DNA from: JADFOJ01 sp041580235
GTDB taxonomy: Bacteria > Planctomycetota > Phycisphaerae > Phycisphaerales > SM1A02
DNA length: 51,995 nt
Assembly: GCA_041580235.1 (NCBI GenBank)
Contig: JBFGEG010000009.1
Coordinates: 1 to 51,995, forward strand
Reading direction: 5' to 3'
The position numbers and the translations under genes are program-made. Numbering within the stretch: the stretch's first letter is position 1; each line of letters opens with the position of its first letter. Of this stretch, positions 17,998 through 27,600 are shown one piece after another. A model generated the notes under the pieces. It did not search any database. It was not told the origin of the DNA and saw nothing but the letters and a program-made list of their open reading frames with translations.

Positions 17998-18930
17998 TTA
18001 TCCCAGCCGCTGGTTGACGACGTTGACCCGCCGGCTCTCGTTGAACCCGGGCGAGAGCTCCTTGAGCCGCGCGGCCACCCGGTCGCCCACGCCGCCGAGC
18101 CGCCGGTGGCCGTACTGGTCCTTCTCCGCGCCTTCGTAGGTCATGCCCTCTTCGTGCATGCTGGCGCCCTCCGAGACGAGCACCACCGCATACCGGCTCG
18201 GATGGGCGGACCGGTCCCGCGAGAGGAGCTCGGCGAGGAGGCTGATGTCGAAGGGGTGCTCCGGGATCACGCACCGATCGGCCGCGCCGGCCATCGTGGG
18301 CAGCAGTGCCGTGTACCCGGCATACCGTCCGAACACCTCGATCACGAGAAACCGCTCGTGCGAGCCGGCCGTCGTCCGCAGCTGGTGGGTGAGCTCGATC
18401 GTCCGGGTCACACAGGTGCTGAAGCCGATGCAGTAGTCGGTGCCGGGCACGTCGTTGTCCATCGTCTTGGGGATGGCGACGACCCTGACTCCTTCCTCGT
18501 GCAGACGCAGCGCGTAGCTCAGCGTGTCATCCCCACCGATCGGGATGAGAAAGTCGATGCCCAGGAAGTCGAGGTGCTTCAGCACGTCGGGCGTGACATC
18601 GTTGATCTCGTCGTGATAGCGGCCGGCCAGCCGCGACGGGAGGACAGCCCGGGGAAGGTGACTGGGGCGGGTGCGGGACGTGTGCAGGAACGTGCCGCCC
18701 GTCCTCCCCGCCCGATTGACGATCTCCTCGGTCAGCACCTGCACGTGGGCCGAGTTGTCGGCCTGGGGGTCGGGCACCATGTCGACGAGCCCCGCCCAGC
18801 CCCGGCGGATGCCCAGGACCCGGTAGCCTTCGCGGCGGGCGCGGACCGTGATGGCGCGGATGGCCGGGTTGAGGCCCGGCACATCGCCGCCACCCGTGAG
18901 AATCCCGATTGTCCCCTTGTCATTGGGCAT
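17998..18930 (-). CDS. pfp: 6-phosphofructokinase (predicted pyrophosphate type), interrupted by TAA at codon 311
   Basis: The N-terminal 310 residues carry the catalytic core: GILTGGGDVPGLN (9-21), PIGGDDTLSYAL (130-141) and AIPKTMDNDVPGTD (152-165). In this family Asp after GGD and Lys in PKTxDND are the determinants of pyrophosphate rather than ATP use (E. coli PfkA has Gly at both), so a PPi-dependent enzyme is inferred. The frame stops at LG-TAA where relatives have an aromatic residue followed by LVR; a tyrosine codon (TAT/TAC) differs from TAA by one base. The remainder continues in the same frame (17997-17737), giving about 397 codons in all, the normal length. It may be a recent nonsense mutation, a sequence error, or a real split or readthrough. 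Confidence 0.85.
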   Translation of the reverse strand: MPNDKGTIGILTGGGDVPGLNPAIRAITVRARREGYRVLGIRRGWAGLVDMVPDPQADNSAHVQVLTEEIVNRAGRTGGTFLHTSRTRPSHLPRAVLPSRLAGRYHDEINDVTPDVLKHLDFLGIDFLIPIGGDDTLSYALRLHEEGVRVVAIPKTMDNDVPGTDYCIGFSTCVTRTIELTHQLRTTAGSHERFLVIEVFGRYAGYTALLPTMAGAADRCVIPEHPFDISLLAELLSRDRSAHPSRYAVVLVSEGASMHEEGMTYEGAEKDQYGHRRLGGVGDRVAARLKELSPGFNESRRVNVVNQRLG

Positions 18931-19050
18931 GGTGAGCCACGGACATCGGGCAGAAGCCTAACAGACGCAAAGGCCCCACGGGAGACCCGTCATCCCGCGC
19001 CGATGGGCGGCTGAGGGCCACCGGTGACTGGTGCTTCGCCGGATGAGCTT

Positions 19051-19056
19051 TATAAT
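19051..19056 (+). promoter_or_regulatory. Perfect -10 element for the cytochrome operon
   Basis: TATAAT is a perfect sigma-70-type -10 hexamer, 60 bases upstream of the AAAGGAG of the cytochrome gene and in the gap that diverges from the phosphofructokinase gene. No strong -35 is visible 17 bases upstream (CTGGTG). Confidence 0.55.
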
Positions 19057-19124
19057 GGGATCTCGACGTCCTGATTTTCGCCAGGATCGAGCTCGTGCCG
19101 TCGGAGCTGGAAAGGAGAATGGTG

Positions 19125-21227
19125 ATGGGAAGGAAAACGGACGCGGGTAACGGGTGGCTGGCGATCCTGGCGAAGATCTGCATGGGGGTCTTTCTGCTTG
19201 AGGTGATCACCGGGCTCGCGATCACCTTCGGTCCCTTCCATGCCACGGTGGAGTGGGGCCTTCTCGTTCACACCGGCGTCGGCCTCGCGGCGTTGCTGCC
19301 GATGACCTGGTACAGCTGGACGCACTGGTCGGACTATCGCCGCTACTCGCTGACGCACGTGGTGCTGCTGGGATACGTCGGTGTGATCGGCCTGCTGGTA
19401 TGTATGGCCTCCGGCGTGGTGGTGACCTGGCAGGGACTGTTCGGGATCCGCATGTCACCGGTATGGCGCAACGTACACCTGGTCTCGACGTTCGTGGCGC
19501 TGATCGGGATCCTGCCGCACGTGGCCCTGGTCGTTGCCCGCGTGGTTCGGACCCAGGTGGCTCCGCACGCCGTTCGCTATCTCGGCGCCAGCGCAGGGAT
19601 GGTCCTGATGGGCGTCGCGGTCACGGCTGTGCTGACGGGCGTGTACCCGGGGGCGCGGTACGTCAATGAATTCCCCGCGGACTACAGCTACGTCTACGGA
19701 GAGGACCGGCCCTTCGCCCCCAGCCTGGCCCGCACCTCGACGGGCGGAGCGTTTGACGAAAACTCACTGGCGCACTCCGAGACCTGCGGCTCGTCGGGCT
19801 GCCACACGCAGATCCTGGAGGAGTGGAAGCCCAGCGCCCACCGGTACTCGGCCATGGACACGATCTTCCAGGCCATCCAGAACGTGATGGCCAAGCAGAA
19901 CGGGCCGGAGTCGACGCGGTACTGCGGCGGGTGCCACGATCCGATCTCGCTGTTCGCGGGCAGCAAGAACATCTTCGTCGAGGATCTGACCAACCTGCCG
20001 GGCTACAACGAGGGCATCTCGTGTCTCGTCTGCCACTCCATTCACGAGACCGACCTGCAGGGCAACGCCAACTATGTCATGGACCAGCCCTCGGAGTACC
20101 TCTGGCAGTGGGCCGAGGGCGGCGCGGGCAAGGTGCTGCGGGACTTTCTCATCCGGACGTACCCCGATCAGCACAACAAGCTCAGCAAGCGCGTCTACAA
20201 GGCGCCGGAATACTGCGCCGCCTGTCACAAGCAGTTCATCGACGAAGAGGTCAACAAGGTCGGCTGGGTCCAGCTCCAGAATCAGTACGACAACTGGAAG
20301 GCGAGCCACTGGTTCCAGGAGGGGGATCCGACGCGAACCGTCGAGTGCCGCGAATGCCACATGCCGCTCGTGGCGTCGACCGATCCGGCGGCGGGCGACA
20401 CCGCCGACTACAACCGCAGCGCCGACGACGGCAAGCACCGCAGCCACCGGTTCATTGCCTCCAACCAGCTCATGCCAGAGATGCTCCAGCTCGAAGGGTG
20501 GGAGGAGCAGGTGAGGCTTACCGAGCAATGGTTGCAAGGCACGTTCGAGATTCCGGAGATCCGCGACAAGTGGGCGGAAGGACCGATCGTGGAGCTGGCC
20601 ATCGAGGTGCCGGACACGGTCTCGCCGGGCGAGGAGTTCCCGGTCCGCGTGATCTTCACCTCCAACAAGGTCGGGCATGACTACCCGACGGGCCCGCTGG
20701 ACATCATCCAGAGCTGGCTGGAGCTGACGGTCACCGACGAGGCGGGTAACCTCGTCTACGGCACGGGCCGTCAGGACGACAAGAACTTCATCGAGCCCGG
20801 GTCGTTTCTCTTCAAGGCCGAGCCCGTGGATCAGTACGGCAACCTCATCGACCGCCACAACCTCTGGGAGATGGTCGGCGTGCGGTTCCGCCGGGCGATC
20901 TTCCCCGGCCACTCCGACACGGTGGAGTACAAGGTGGATTGCCCGGGGAGCCTGGGAGCTTTGCCCGGCGAGCCCGCGGTGTTCTCGGGCCGCGGCGACG
21001 AGGTCTCGATCGGAGTCCCCTCGCCGGACCGGGCGGGGAAGCTCCACGTCACCGCGACCCTCAAGTACCGCAAGGTCGATCAGTTCCTGATCAACTTCCT
21101 GTTCGGCGAAGATGCGGGCATCTCGGCGCCGTCCGTCGACATCGACCAGATCTCGACCAGCGTCACGGTGGTGGCCAGTACGGCGCGCCGCCCGGAGAAC
21201 GAGAAGCCCGAGGGGAGCCCTGGATGA
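19125..21227 (+). CDS. Membrane cytochrome b-like / pentahaem cytochrome c fusion
   Basis: I chose ATG 19125 because AAAGGAG (19111-19117) sits 7 bases before it; GTG 19095 and ATG 19119 are in frame but poorly placed. The 700-residue product has about five membrane helices in residues 11-175. Histidines in and near them (LLVHTG, WTHW, NVHL, LPHVA) suggest b-haem ligation, resembling DUF4405/cytochrome b561-like domains. The extracytoplasmic part has four CxxCH sites (267, 300, 364, 408) and one CX4CH site (CGSSGCH at 221), followed by a beta-rich domain from about 460. The haem region resembles the cytochrome c554/c-prime group. It probably moves electrons between the quinone pool and a periplasmic partner. 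The next gene overlaps by ATGA, so the two products likely act together. Confidence 0.85.
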   Translation: MGRKTDAGNGWLAILAKICMGVFLLEVITGLAITFGPFHATVEWGLLVHTGVGLAALLPMTWYSWTHWSDYRRYSLTHVVLLGYVGVIGLLVCMASGVVVTWQGLFGIRMSPVWRNVHLVSTFVALIGILPHVALVVARVVRTQVAPHAVRYLGASAGMVLMGVAVTAVLTGVYPGARYVNEFPADYSYVYGEDRPFAPSLARTSTGGAFDENSLAHSETCGSSGCHTQILEEWKPSAHRYSAMDTIFQAIQNVMAKQNGPESTRYCGGCHDPISLFAGSKNIFVEDLTNLPGYNEGISCLVCHSIHETDLQGNANYVMDQPSEYLWQWAEGGAGKVLRDFLIRTYPDQHNKLSKRVYKAPEYCAACHKQFIDEEVNKVGWVQLQNQYDNWKASHWFQEGDPTRTVECRECHMPLVASTDPAAGDTADYNRSADDGKHRSHRFIASNQLMPEMLQLEGWEEQVRLTEQWLQGTFEIPEIRDKWAEGPIVELAIEVPDTVSPGEEFPVRVIFTSNKVGHDYPTGPLDIIQSWLELTVTDEAGNLVYGTGRQDDKNFIEPGSFLFKAEPVDQYGNLIDRHNLWEMVGVRFRRAIFPGHSDTVEYKVDCPGSLGALPGEPAVFSGRGDEVSIGVPSPDRAGKLHVTATLKYRKVDQFLINFLFGEDAGISAPSVDIDQISTSVTVVASTARRPENEKPEGSPG

Positions 21228-23818
21228 CGAGAGGCGGCGGGTCGATCGAACGGGAATCTCCGCGCGCCGCGGCACGGAAGCGCCCGATCGGCCGCCGGCG
21301 CCGCCGGCTACGGATGACCATCGGCATCCTGGCCGCGGTCACCGTGCTGGGTGGAGCCGGCGGGCTCGGCTACTACTGGTCGACGCGTCCCGAGCTCTAC
21401 CGGCCCGGCGAGGACCTGTCCGCGATCACGCGGAACCTCACCCGCAGCCTCCCGCCGGGGGCGCCCGAGGTCGTCCTCACCGACGTGACCGCCGACTCGG
21501 GGCTCGGATCGTTTCGCACGTTTGCGGGGCCGCGGTCTTCTCAGCTGCCCGAGGACATGGGGCCCGGGGCCGCGTGGGGCGACCTCGACGACGACGGAGA
21601 CGACGACCTGTTGCTGGTCAGCGGCGGCGGCGCGCTCGACGCCCGCGATCTCGCGGCATGCGGGCTGTACGAGAACCGCGGCAACGGTACGTTCCGCCGG
21701 GTGGAGGACTTCCCGGAGACGCGAATCATCGGCATGGCCGCGGCCTGGGGGGATTACACGGGTGACGGCCGGCTGGACCTCGTCGTGACGGGGTATGACA
21801 GCCTGCGTCTGTTCCGCAATGTCGGGGGCCGGCTCGTGGGCGACGACGCGTTGTCCGATCGCAAGGGATTCTGGGCGGGGGCGAGCTGGGGCGACTTCGA
21901 CAACGACCGCGATCTCGACCTGTACGTCTGCGGCTACGTCCGCTACGTGGCCGGGGATGCCGATCGCGCCAGGGCGACACGCCAGTACGGGTCGGCCGTT
22001 CCCTACACGCTCAACCCGTCGTCGTTCACGCCCGAGCGAAACCTGCTGTTCGTCAACGGCGGTGACGGGACGCTGCGGGAAGCCGCCGAGGAGTACGGCG
22101 TGTCCAACCCGGATGGCCGCAGCCTCGGAGCGCTGTGGCACGACTTCGACCAGGACGGATGGCTCGACCTGTACGTGGCGAACGACGTCTCCGACAACGT
22201 GCTCTATCACAACCGGGGCGGCACCTTTGAGGAGATCAGTCACGCCGCCTGGGTCGCGGACTATCGCGGCGCCATGGGACTGGCCCAGGGCGACTATGAC
22301 CGTGACGGCGACGACGACATGTTCGTGACGCACTGGGTGGCGCAGGAGAACGCGTTGTACGACTCGCTGCTGGTCGATCTGGCCGATGTCGAGCGCGAGC
22401 CCGGCGCGGGGACGGCCCTGCGCTTCATGGATGTCGCCGACACCAAGGGGCTGGGCCAGGTGGCGCTGCAGATGGTCGGCTGGGGCGCCGAGTTCGCGGA
22501 CTTCGACGGCGACGGCTGGCTCGACCTGGTCGTCGCCAACGGCAGCACTTTCGAGACCGACGGCGAGCCCAGGCGTCTCAAGCCCCAGAAATCGTTTCTG
22601 TTCTGGAATCGACGGGGCGAGCACTTTCACGACGTGGCCCCCGCCACCGACGCGTTGTCGGGGGCCCGCGTCACCCGCGGTCTTGCCCTGTCGGACTACG
22701 ACGGCGACGGCGACCAGGACATCCTGCTCGTCCACCACGACGATGGCGTGCAGCTGCTGCGCAACGACATGCAGACCGGCAACTGGCTGCAGGTTCGCCT
22801 CCGCAGCCGCAACCCCGACGGATCATTGACGGGACTCGGCGACGGGGCCACGGTCGTCGCCCACGTGGGCGACGTCACGCTGCGACGCTCGGTCACCAGC
22901 GCCTCGTACCTTTCACAAAGCTCGCGGACGATTCACTTCGGGCTCGGCTCCGCCCCCGCCGTCGACCGGCTCACGGTCCACTGGCTCGGCGGCGGGTCCG
23001 ACACCTACCGCGACCTGGGGGCCAACACGCGGTGGGAGATCCGCGAAGGCGAGGCCGAGGCGAGGCTGATCGGCGACGCCGCGTCGGTGGGGTCGATGAC
23101 CGACCGCGAGCGAATCACCCTGTTCTGGTCGAAACAGCGGGCCGCGATGCACGCCATGAAGGTGGACGAGGACCTGCCCGCCGCCGCCGCTCTGCTTCGC
23201 GAGGCCCTGGCGCTCGACCCGGCCCATGAAGACTCGCTGTACTACCTCGGCAACTGCCTGTACGCCCTGGGCGATGAGCAAGGCGCCACCCGTGCTCTCG
23301 AGGAGCTGGTCCGCGTCAATCCTCGGAGCCATCGAGGACTGAAGCGTCTCGGCGTGCTCAAGGCGACGCCGGCGGCATCGCCGGGCGATCTTGCCCAGGG
23401 GATGGCGCTGCTGCAACGGGCGCTGGCGATCAACCCCGAAGAGACGGGCGTGCTGCTGGCCATGGGAGAGATCGGGCTGATCACCGGCGATCACGACGAG
23501 GCCGAGAAGCGGCTGGAGTGGGCGGGCCGAACGAACCCGCGGGCGGTCAGCGCCTTTTTCCTGCGGGGCTACCTCGCCTGGGCGCGCGGCGACGAGGTCG
23601 GGGCTCGAGAGCTGCTGGTCCGGGCCCGCGAGGCCCGGGGCGACGAATGGAAGCCCCACGGCACCACCGCCGAGGGCGACGTGACACGACGCATGCACAC
23701 CGAGATCCTCCCGCTGTCGCCGTACTGGGGCGCGTGGGACGGGACGCCGGACCCCGCCGCGGCCTTTCAGGCCCTGGATGCCTTCCTCGCCGGGGGCCGG
23801 GGGACAGGTTCACCCTAG
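21224..23818 (+). CDS. FG-GAP/ASPIC-UnbV propeller protein with C-terminal TPRs, membrane-anchored
   Basis: ATG 21224 overlaps the cytochrome stop (ATGA), with AGGGGAG upstream. The 864-residue product has a strongly basic N-terminus and one membrane helix (about 31-51), then FG-GAP/VCBS repeats with Ca-binding loops (WGDLDDDGDDDLLLV, FADFDGDGWLDLVVANG, SDYDGDGDQDILLVH) that should form a beta-propeller. An ASPIC/UnbV domain follows (about 525-610: NWLQVRLRSRNPDG, GLGDGATVVAHVG, VHWLGGGSDTYRDL). TPRs occupy about 640-800 (ALALDPAHEDSLYYLGNCLY, ALAINPEETGVLLAMGEIG). UnbV domains are of unsettled function, while the TPRs imply a protein partner. Coupling to the multihaem cytochrome suggests a surface or periplasmic redox complex; this is inference. 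Confidence 0.85.
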   Translation: MTRGGGSIERESPRAAARKRPIGRRRRRLRMTIGILAAVTVLGGAGGLGYYWSTRPELYRPGEDLSAITRNLTRSLPPGAPEVVLTDVTADSGLGSFRTFAGPRSSQLPEDMGPGAAWGDLDDDGDDDLLLVSGGGALDARDLAACGLYENRGNGTFRRVEDFPETRIIGMAAAWGDYTGDGRLDLVVTGYDSLRLFRNVGGRLVGDDALSDRKGFWAGASWGDFDNDRDLDLYVCGYVRYVAGDADRARATRQYGSAVPYTLNPSSFTPERNLLFVNGGDGTLREAAEEYGVSNPDGRSLGALWHDFDQDGWLDLYVANDVSDNVLYHNRGGTFEEISHAAWVADYRGAMGLAQGDYDRDGDDDMFVTHWVAQENALYDSLLVDLADVEREPGAGTALRFMDVADTKGLGQVALQMVGWGAEFADFDGDGWLDLVVANGSTFETDGEPRRLKPQKSFLFWNRRGEHFHDVAPATDALSGARVTRGLALSDYDGDGDQDILLVHHDDGVQLLRNDMQTGNWLQVRLRSRNPDGSLTGLGDGATVVAHVGDVTLRRSVTSASYLSQSSRTIHFGLGSAPAVDRLTVHWLGGGSDTYRDLGANTRWEIREGEAEARLIGDAASVGSMTDRERITLFWSKQRAAMHAMKVDEDLPAAAALLREALALDPAHEDSLYYLGNCLYALGDEQGATRALEELVRVNPRSHRGLKRLGVLKATPAASPGDLAQGMALLQRALAINPEETGVLLAMGEIGLITGDHDEAEKRLEWAGRTNPRAVSAFFLRGYLAWARGDEVGARELLVRAREARGDEWKPHGTTAEGDVTRRMHTEILPLSPYWGAWDGTPDPAAAFQALDAFLAGGRGTGSP

Positions 23819-23930
23819 CTCCATCCGTTCCACGGCGTTGTCGCGTCTCGCATCCGCAGGGACCCGTCGAGACATGAAAACTCCTCGCAAAGTGCAGGAC
23901 GCGACAGTATGCTGCCGAGTTCGTTCAGCA

Positions 23931-23946
23931 GTTGCGATGTCGCAAC
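23931..23946 (+). promoter_or_regulatory. Perfect palindrome upstream of the haemolysin III gene
   Basis: GTTGCGA-TG-TCGCAAC is a perfect 7+2+7 inverted repeat, 18 bases before ATG 23965. It lies about 20 bases downstream of a -10-like TATGCT (23909-23914), the place for a repressor operator. The length and short spacer fit a homodimeric HTH regulator; none is encoded beside it. Confidence 0.5.
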
Positions 23947-23964
23947 GAACCTGAGGGCCTGCAC

Positions 23965-24627
23965 ATGGGCGACGAGGCGGCGACGGCACGGTATTCGGTG
24001 GCCGAAGAGGTGGCACACGCCGTCACGCACGGCGTGGGCCTCCTGGCAAGCGTGGCGGGTCTCGCGATCCTGGTGGTCCTGGCCACGATCCGCGGAGATG
24101 CCTGGCACATCGTCTCGTGCAGCATCTACGGCTCGACGCTGGTCCTGCTCTACGGGGCCTCGACGTTCTATCACGCCACGCCGGCACCACGCGTCAAGAG
24201 CATCCTGCGGAGCCTGGACCACGCCTGCATCTATCTGCTGATCGCCGGCACCTACACGCCGTTTCTCCTGGTCAACCTCCGCGGCGGATGGGGCTGGACG
24301 CTCTTCGGGGTGGTATGGACCCTGGCCCTGCTCGGCATGCTGAGGGAAGCGGGTGTGAAACAGCGGACGATCGTCGGGCCCCTGGCGCTGTATCTCGGAC
24401 TGGGATGGCTCGCCGTGGTCGCCGTCAAGCCGATGCTCGACTCCATCGCCCCCGGGGGGATCGCGTTGCTGGTGCTGGGCGGGCTGGCGTACACCGGCGG
24501 CGTGGTCTTCTACTGCTGGGGGCGGCTGCCGTACAACCACGCCATCTGGCACCTCTTCGTCCTGGCGGGCAGCGCCCTGCACTTCTCCGCCGTGCTGGGC
24601 TACGTCATCCCAACCACCGGAGCGTAA
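23965..24627 (+). CDS. Haemolysin III / PAQR-family membrane protein
   Basis: The 220-residue product is a seven-helix integral membrane protein of the PAQR/YqfA-haemolysin III family. Family residues are present: EEVAHAVTHGVG (Glu15, His18, His22), STFYHA (67-72), DHACIYLLIAGTYTPF (85-100) and the late HAIWHLFVLAGSALHF. The conserved His/Asp residues are the presumed zinc site of a hydrolase-like centre, and bacterial members affect membrane homeostasis. I chose ATG 23965 because GAGGG sits 7 bases upstream and the product then begins at the usual place; a TTG at 23932 lies inside the palindrome. It is a single-gene unit, converging with the giant FG-GAP gene. Confidence 0.9.
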   Translation: MGDEAATARYSVAEEVAHAVTHGVGLLASVAGLAILVVLATIRGDAWHIVSCSIYGSTLVLLYGASTFYHATPAPRVKSILRSLDHACIYLLIAGTYTPFLLVNLRGGWGWTLFGVVWTLALLGMLREAGVKQRTIVGPLALYLGLGWLAVVAVKPMLDSIAPGGIALLVLGGLAYTGGVVFYCWGRLPYNHAIWHLFVLAGSALHFSAVLGYVIPTTGA

Positions 24628-24693
24628 GACCGGTCCGTCCGACGCAAGTCCGGTCCTCGACCGCGGGCCCGGTGAGTCGTGCGGACCCTGACG

Positions 24694-27600
24694 TCAGAAC
24701 GGCTCGCACGAGACCGTCAGGACGCCCGTGCCGCCATCGTCCGTGCCGCCCACTCGGACCAGGTAGCCAACGCCCTCGATCACCACCGTTTGCGTCTCCG
24801 ATGTCTGACCGCAGCCCGGCGCGTTGTCACTGCACACCAGGGGCAGCAAGGGCGGGCAGCCAGCCGCCTCGTAGATTGCCACTCGTGTGTCGAACTCCGC
24901 AGCGTTGCATGTACTGAACGTGGCGATTCCGGTGCATGAGGGCTCATAGAGATACCAGATGTCCTTGACGAAGACGAACCCGCTTCCACCCTGGCACGCC
25001 GCGTTCACACCGTCCGTGCTCGCACCCAGCGTCGAGAAGCCGAACGTCCCTTCACTGATGAGCCCTGCCTCTTGACAATGGTCGTTGGGCGGCTCGGTCT
25101 CGCACGCATCGGGTATGTCGTTGCCGTTGAAGTCAGTGCTCGGACCGTCGATGAGATCGCAGTCGTCGGGAATCCCATTGCCGTTGCAGTCCGTTTCGCA
25201 TTCATCAGGCACGTCGTTGACGTTACAGTCGTCACTGAAACCGCCGACGAGATCACAGTCGTCGGGAACTCCGTTGTTGTTGCAGTCGATCTCGCAGTCG
25301 TCAGGTACGCCATTGCCGTTGCAATCACTGCTTAAGCCGTCGACGAGGTCGCACTCGTCGGGACTTCCATTGGCGTTACAGTCCGGCTCGCATTCGTCCG
25401 GAATGCCATTGCCGTTGCAGTCTTCGGCCGATCCGCTCTCGACATCACACTCGTCGGGAAATGCGTTGCCGTTGCAGTCGTCGCTCGTGCCCCCCGCGAG
25501 ATCGAGCTGATCGAAGACGGCGTTGCCGTTGCAGTCCGTGAATGAAGGGCACGGCCCGAAGTGTGCGGTCACGACCGCCACGTCCAGGCCGTTGACGATG
25601 CCGTCGCCGTTCATGTCCCATGGACAGTCGTCCGGATCATCGCAGGGTCCCATGTGTTGGAGCACCGCATGCAGATCGGACTGGTCGGTGATGCCGTCCT
25701 CGGTGAGATCCCAGGGGCAGGCAGCGCCCGGGCACGGGCCGTAGTTGCCGATCAGGGCCAGGAAGTCGACGATTCCAACGACGGTATCACCGTCGAAGTC
25801 CGCCGGGCAGTCGCCGGCGTCTGGACATGGCCCGAAGCTGCCGATCACTGTCAGCAGGTCGACGATCCCCACTTCACCGTCACCGTTGAGATCCCACACA
25901 CACGGCTCAACCGTGCATCGATTCAACAGCAAGGAGACGTCATCACCGTCGTGGTTGGCCACCGCCAGGTCCGGGTGACCACTGCCGTCGAAGTCCCCCA
26001 GCACCACCGACACGGGTTGATCCCCCGCGGCGTAGCGCACGTGTTCAGCGAACGCCCCGTCCCCGTCGTTGAGCAGCACCGTAACGGTGTCGGCCGTGTT
26101 GGCCACGACAAGATCCTGGCCCCCATCGCCGTTCAGGTCGGCGATCGCGATGAACACCGGCCCGATGCCGGCGGCGTAGCTGACGGGGGCCGCGAACGTA
26201 CCGTCGCCGGTGTTCAGAAGCACCGATACGCCCACGCTCGTGTGCGTCATGGCAAGATCCGGTGCGTTATCGCCGTTCAGGTCGCGGGCAACCACCGTCG
26301 CCGCGCCGGCGACCAGATCATGCCGGACTTCCTCAACGAAGGTCCCGTCTCCGTTGTTCAGCAGCACCGAGAGATCACTGCTGTTTGCGTTGACAACGGC
26401 GAGGTCCGAATCCCCGTCGCTGTCGAGATCGGCTGCGGCCAGGAACACCGGACCGTCGCCCGCGGCGTACCGGGTATCCGGGGCGAAGGTCCCGTCTCCG
26501 TTGTTCAGCAGCACCGAGACGTCGTCCGGCCCGGTGTTGGGCACGGCGAGATCCAGATCACCGTCACCATCAAGGTCGGCCGGTGACGCCGACCGCGGAA
26601 ACTGCCCCACGCCGTAGCGAACCTCCGCTGCGAAGGTGCCGTCGCCGTTGTTCATGAGCACCGAGATGTCGTGGCTGCTGATGTTGGCCGTGACGAGATC
26701 GAGATCGTGGTCTGCGTCAAGATCTCCGGCCGCGATACCATACGGCCTGTCGCCTGCGGGGTACGTCTGCTGCGTCGCGAAGGTGCCGTCGCCGTTGTTC
26801 ACCAGGATCGATACGTCATCACTGAACTCATTGGCGACCGCCAGGTCGAGGTGACCTTGAGCGTCCAGATCACCCGCGGCCAGCGATCTCGGCCCGTTCC
26901 CCGCCCCGTAGGCAGGTGACGCGGCGCTGGCGAACGTGCCGTTGCCGTTGTTCGAAACGACCGCAACCATATCGAAGACCTCGCTGGTCACCGAAAGATC
27001 GAGATCGCTGTCGCCGTTGAGATCGCTCAGCGCAGCGGATGACGGGCGCAGGAACCCGTCGTAGCGAGCCTGTTCGGCAAATGTGCCGTCACCGTTGTTC
27101 AGCAGGATTGAGACGTCGTCGCTGAGCCGATTGGATACGACCAGATCGGCCCATCCGTCACTGTTCAGATCACCGGCAGCGATCGCGCTCGGGGCATCGC
27201 CGGCATCATAGACCACCTGAAACTGAAAGCTGCCGTCACCGTTGTTGATCAGTATCGAGACGTTGTCACTGGCCAGATTCGAAACGGCGAGATCCAGGTA
27301 GTCGTCGCCGTTGAGGTAGTCCATCACGATATCGTCCGCCTCCTCGCCCGCGGCGTAGAAGTCGATGAACCCGTCGAACGTACCATCGCCGTCGTTCAAC
27401 AGTATCGTAAGATCGACGAAGTCCCCGTTGGTGGTCACGAGATCGAGATCACCATCGAGGTCCAGGTCGCCCAGGGCGACGGAGTCAGGTGCGAACCAGG
27501 CCATCGAGTAGGTCTCGTGATCGGCGAAAGTGCCGTCGCCGTTGTTGAGCAGGATCGACACGTCATCGCTGTCCAAGTTCGCCACGGCCAGGTCCGGGTG

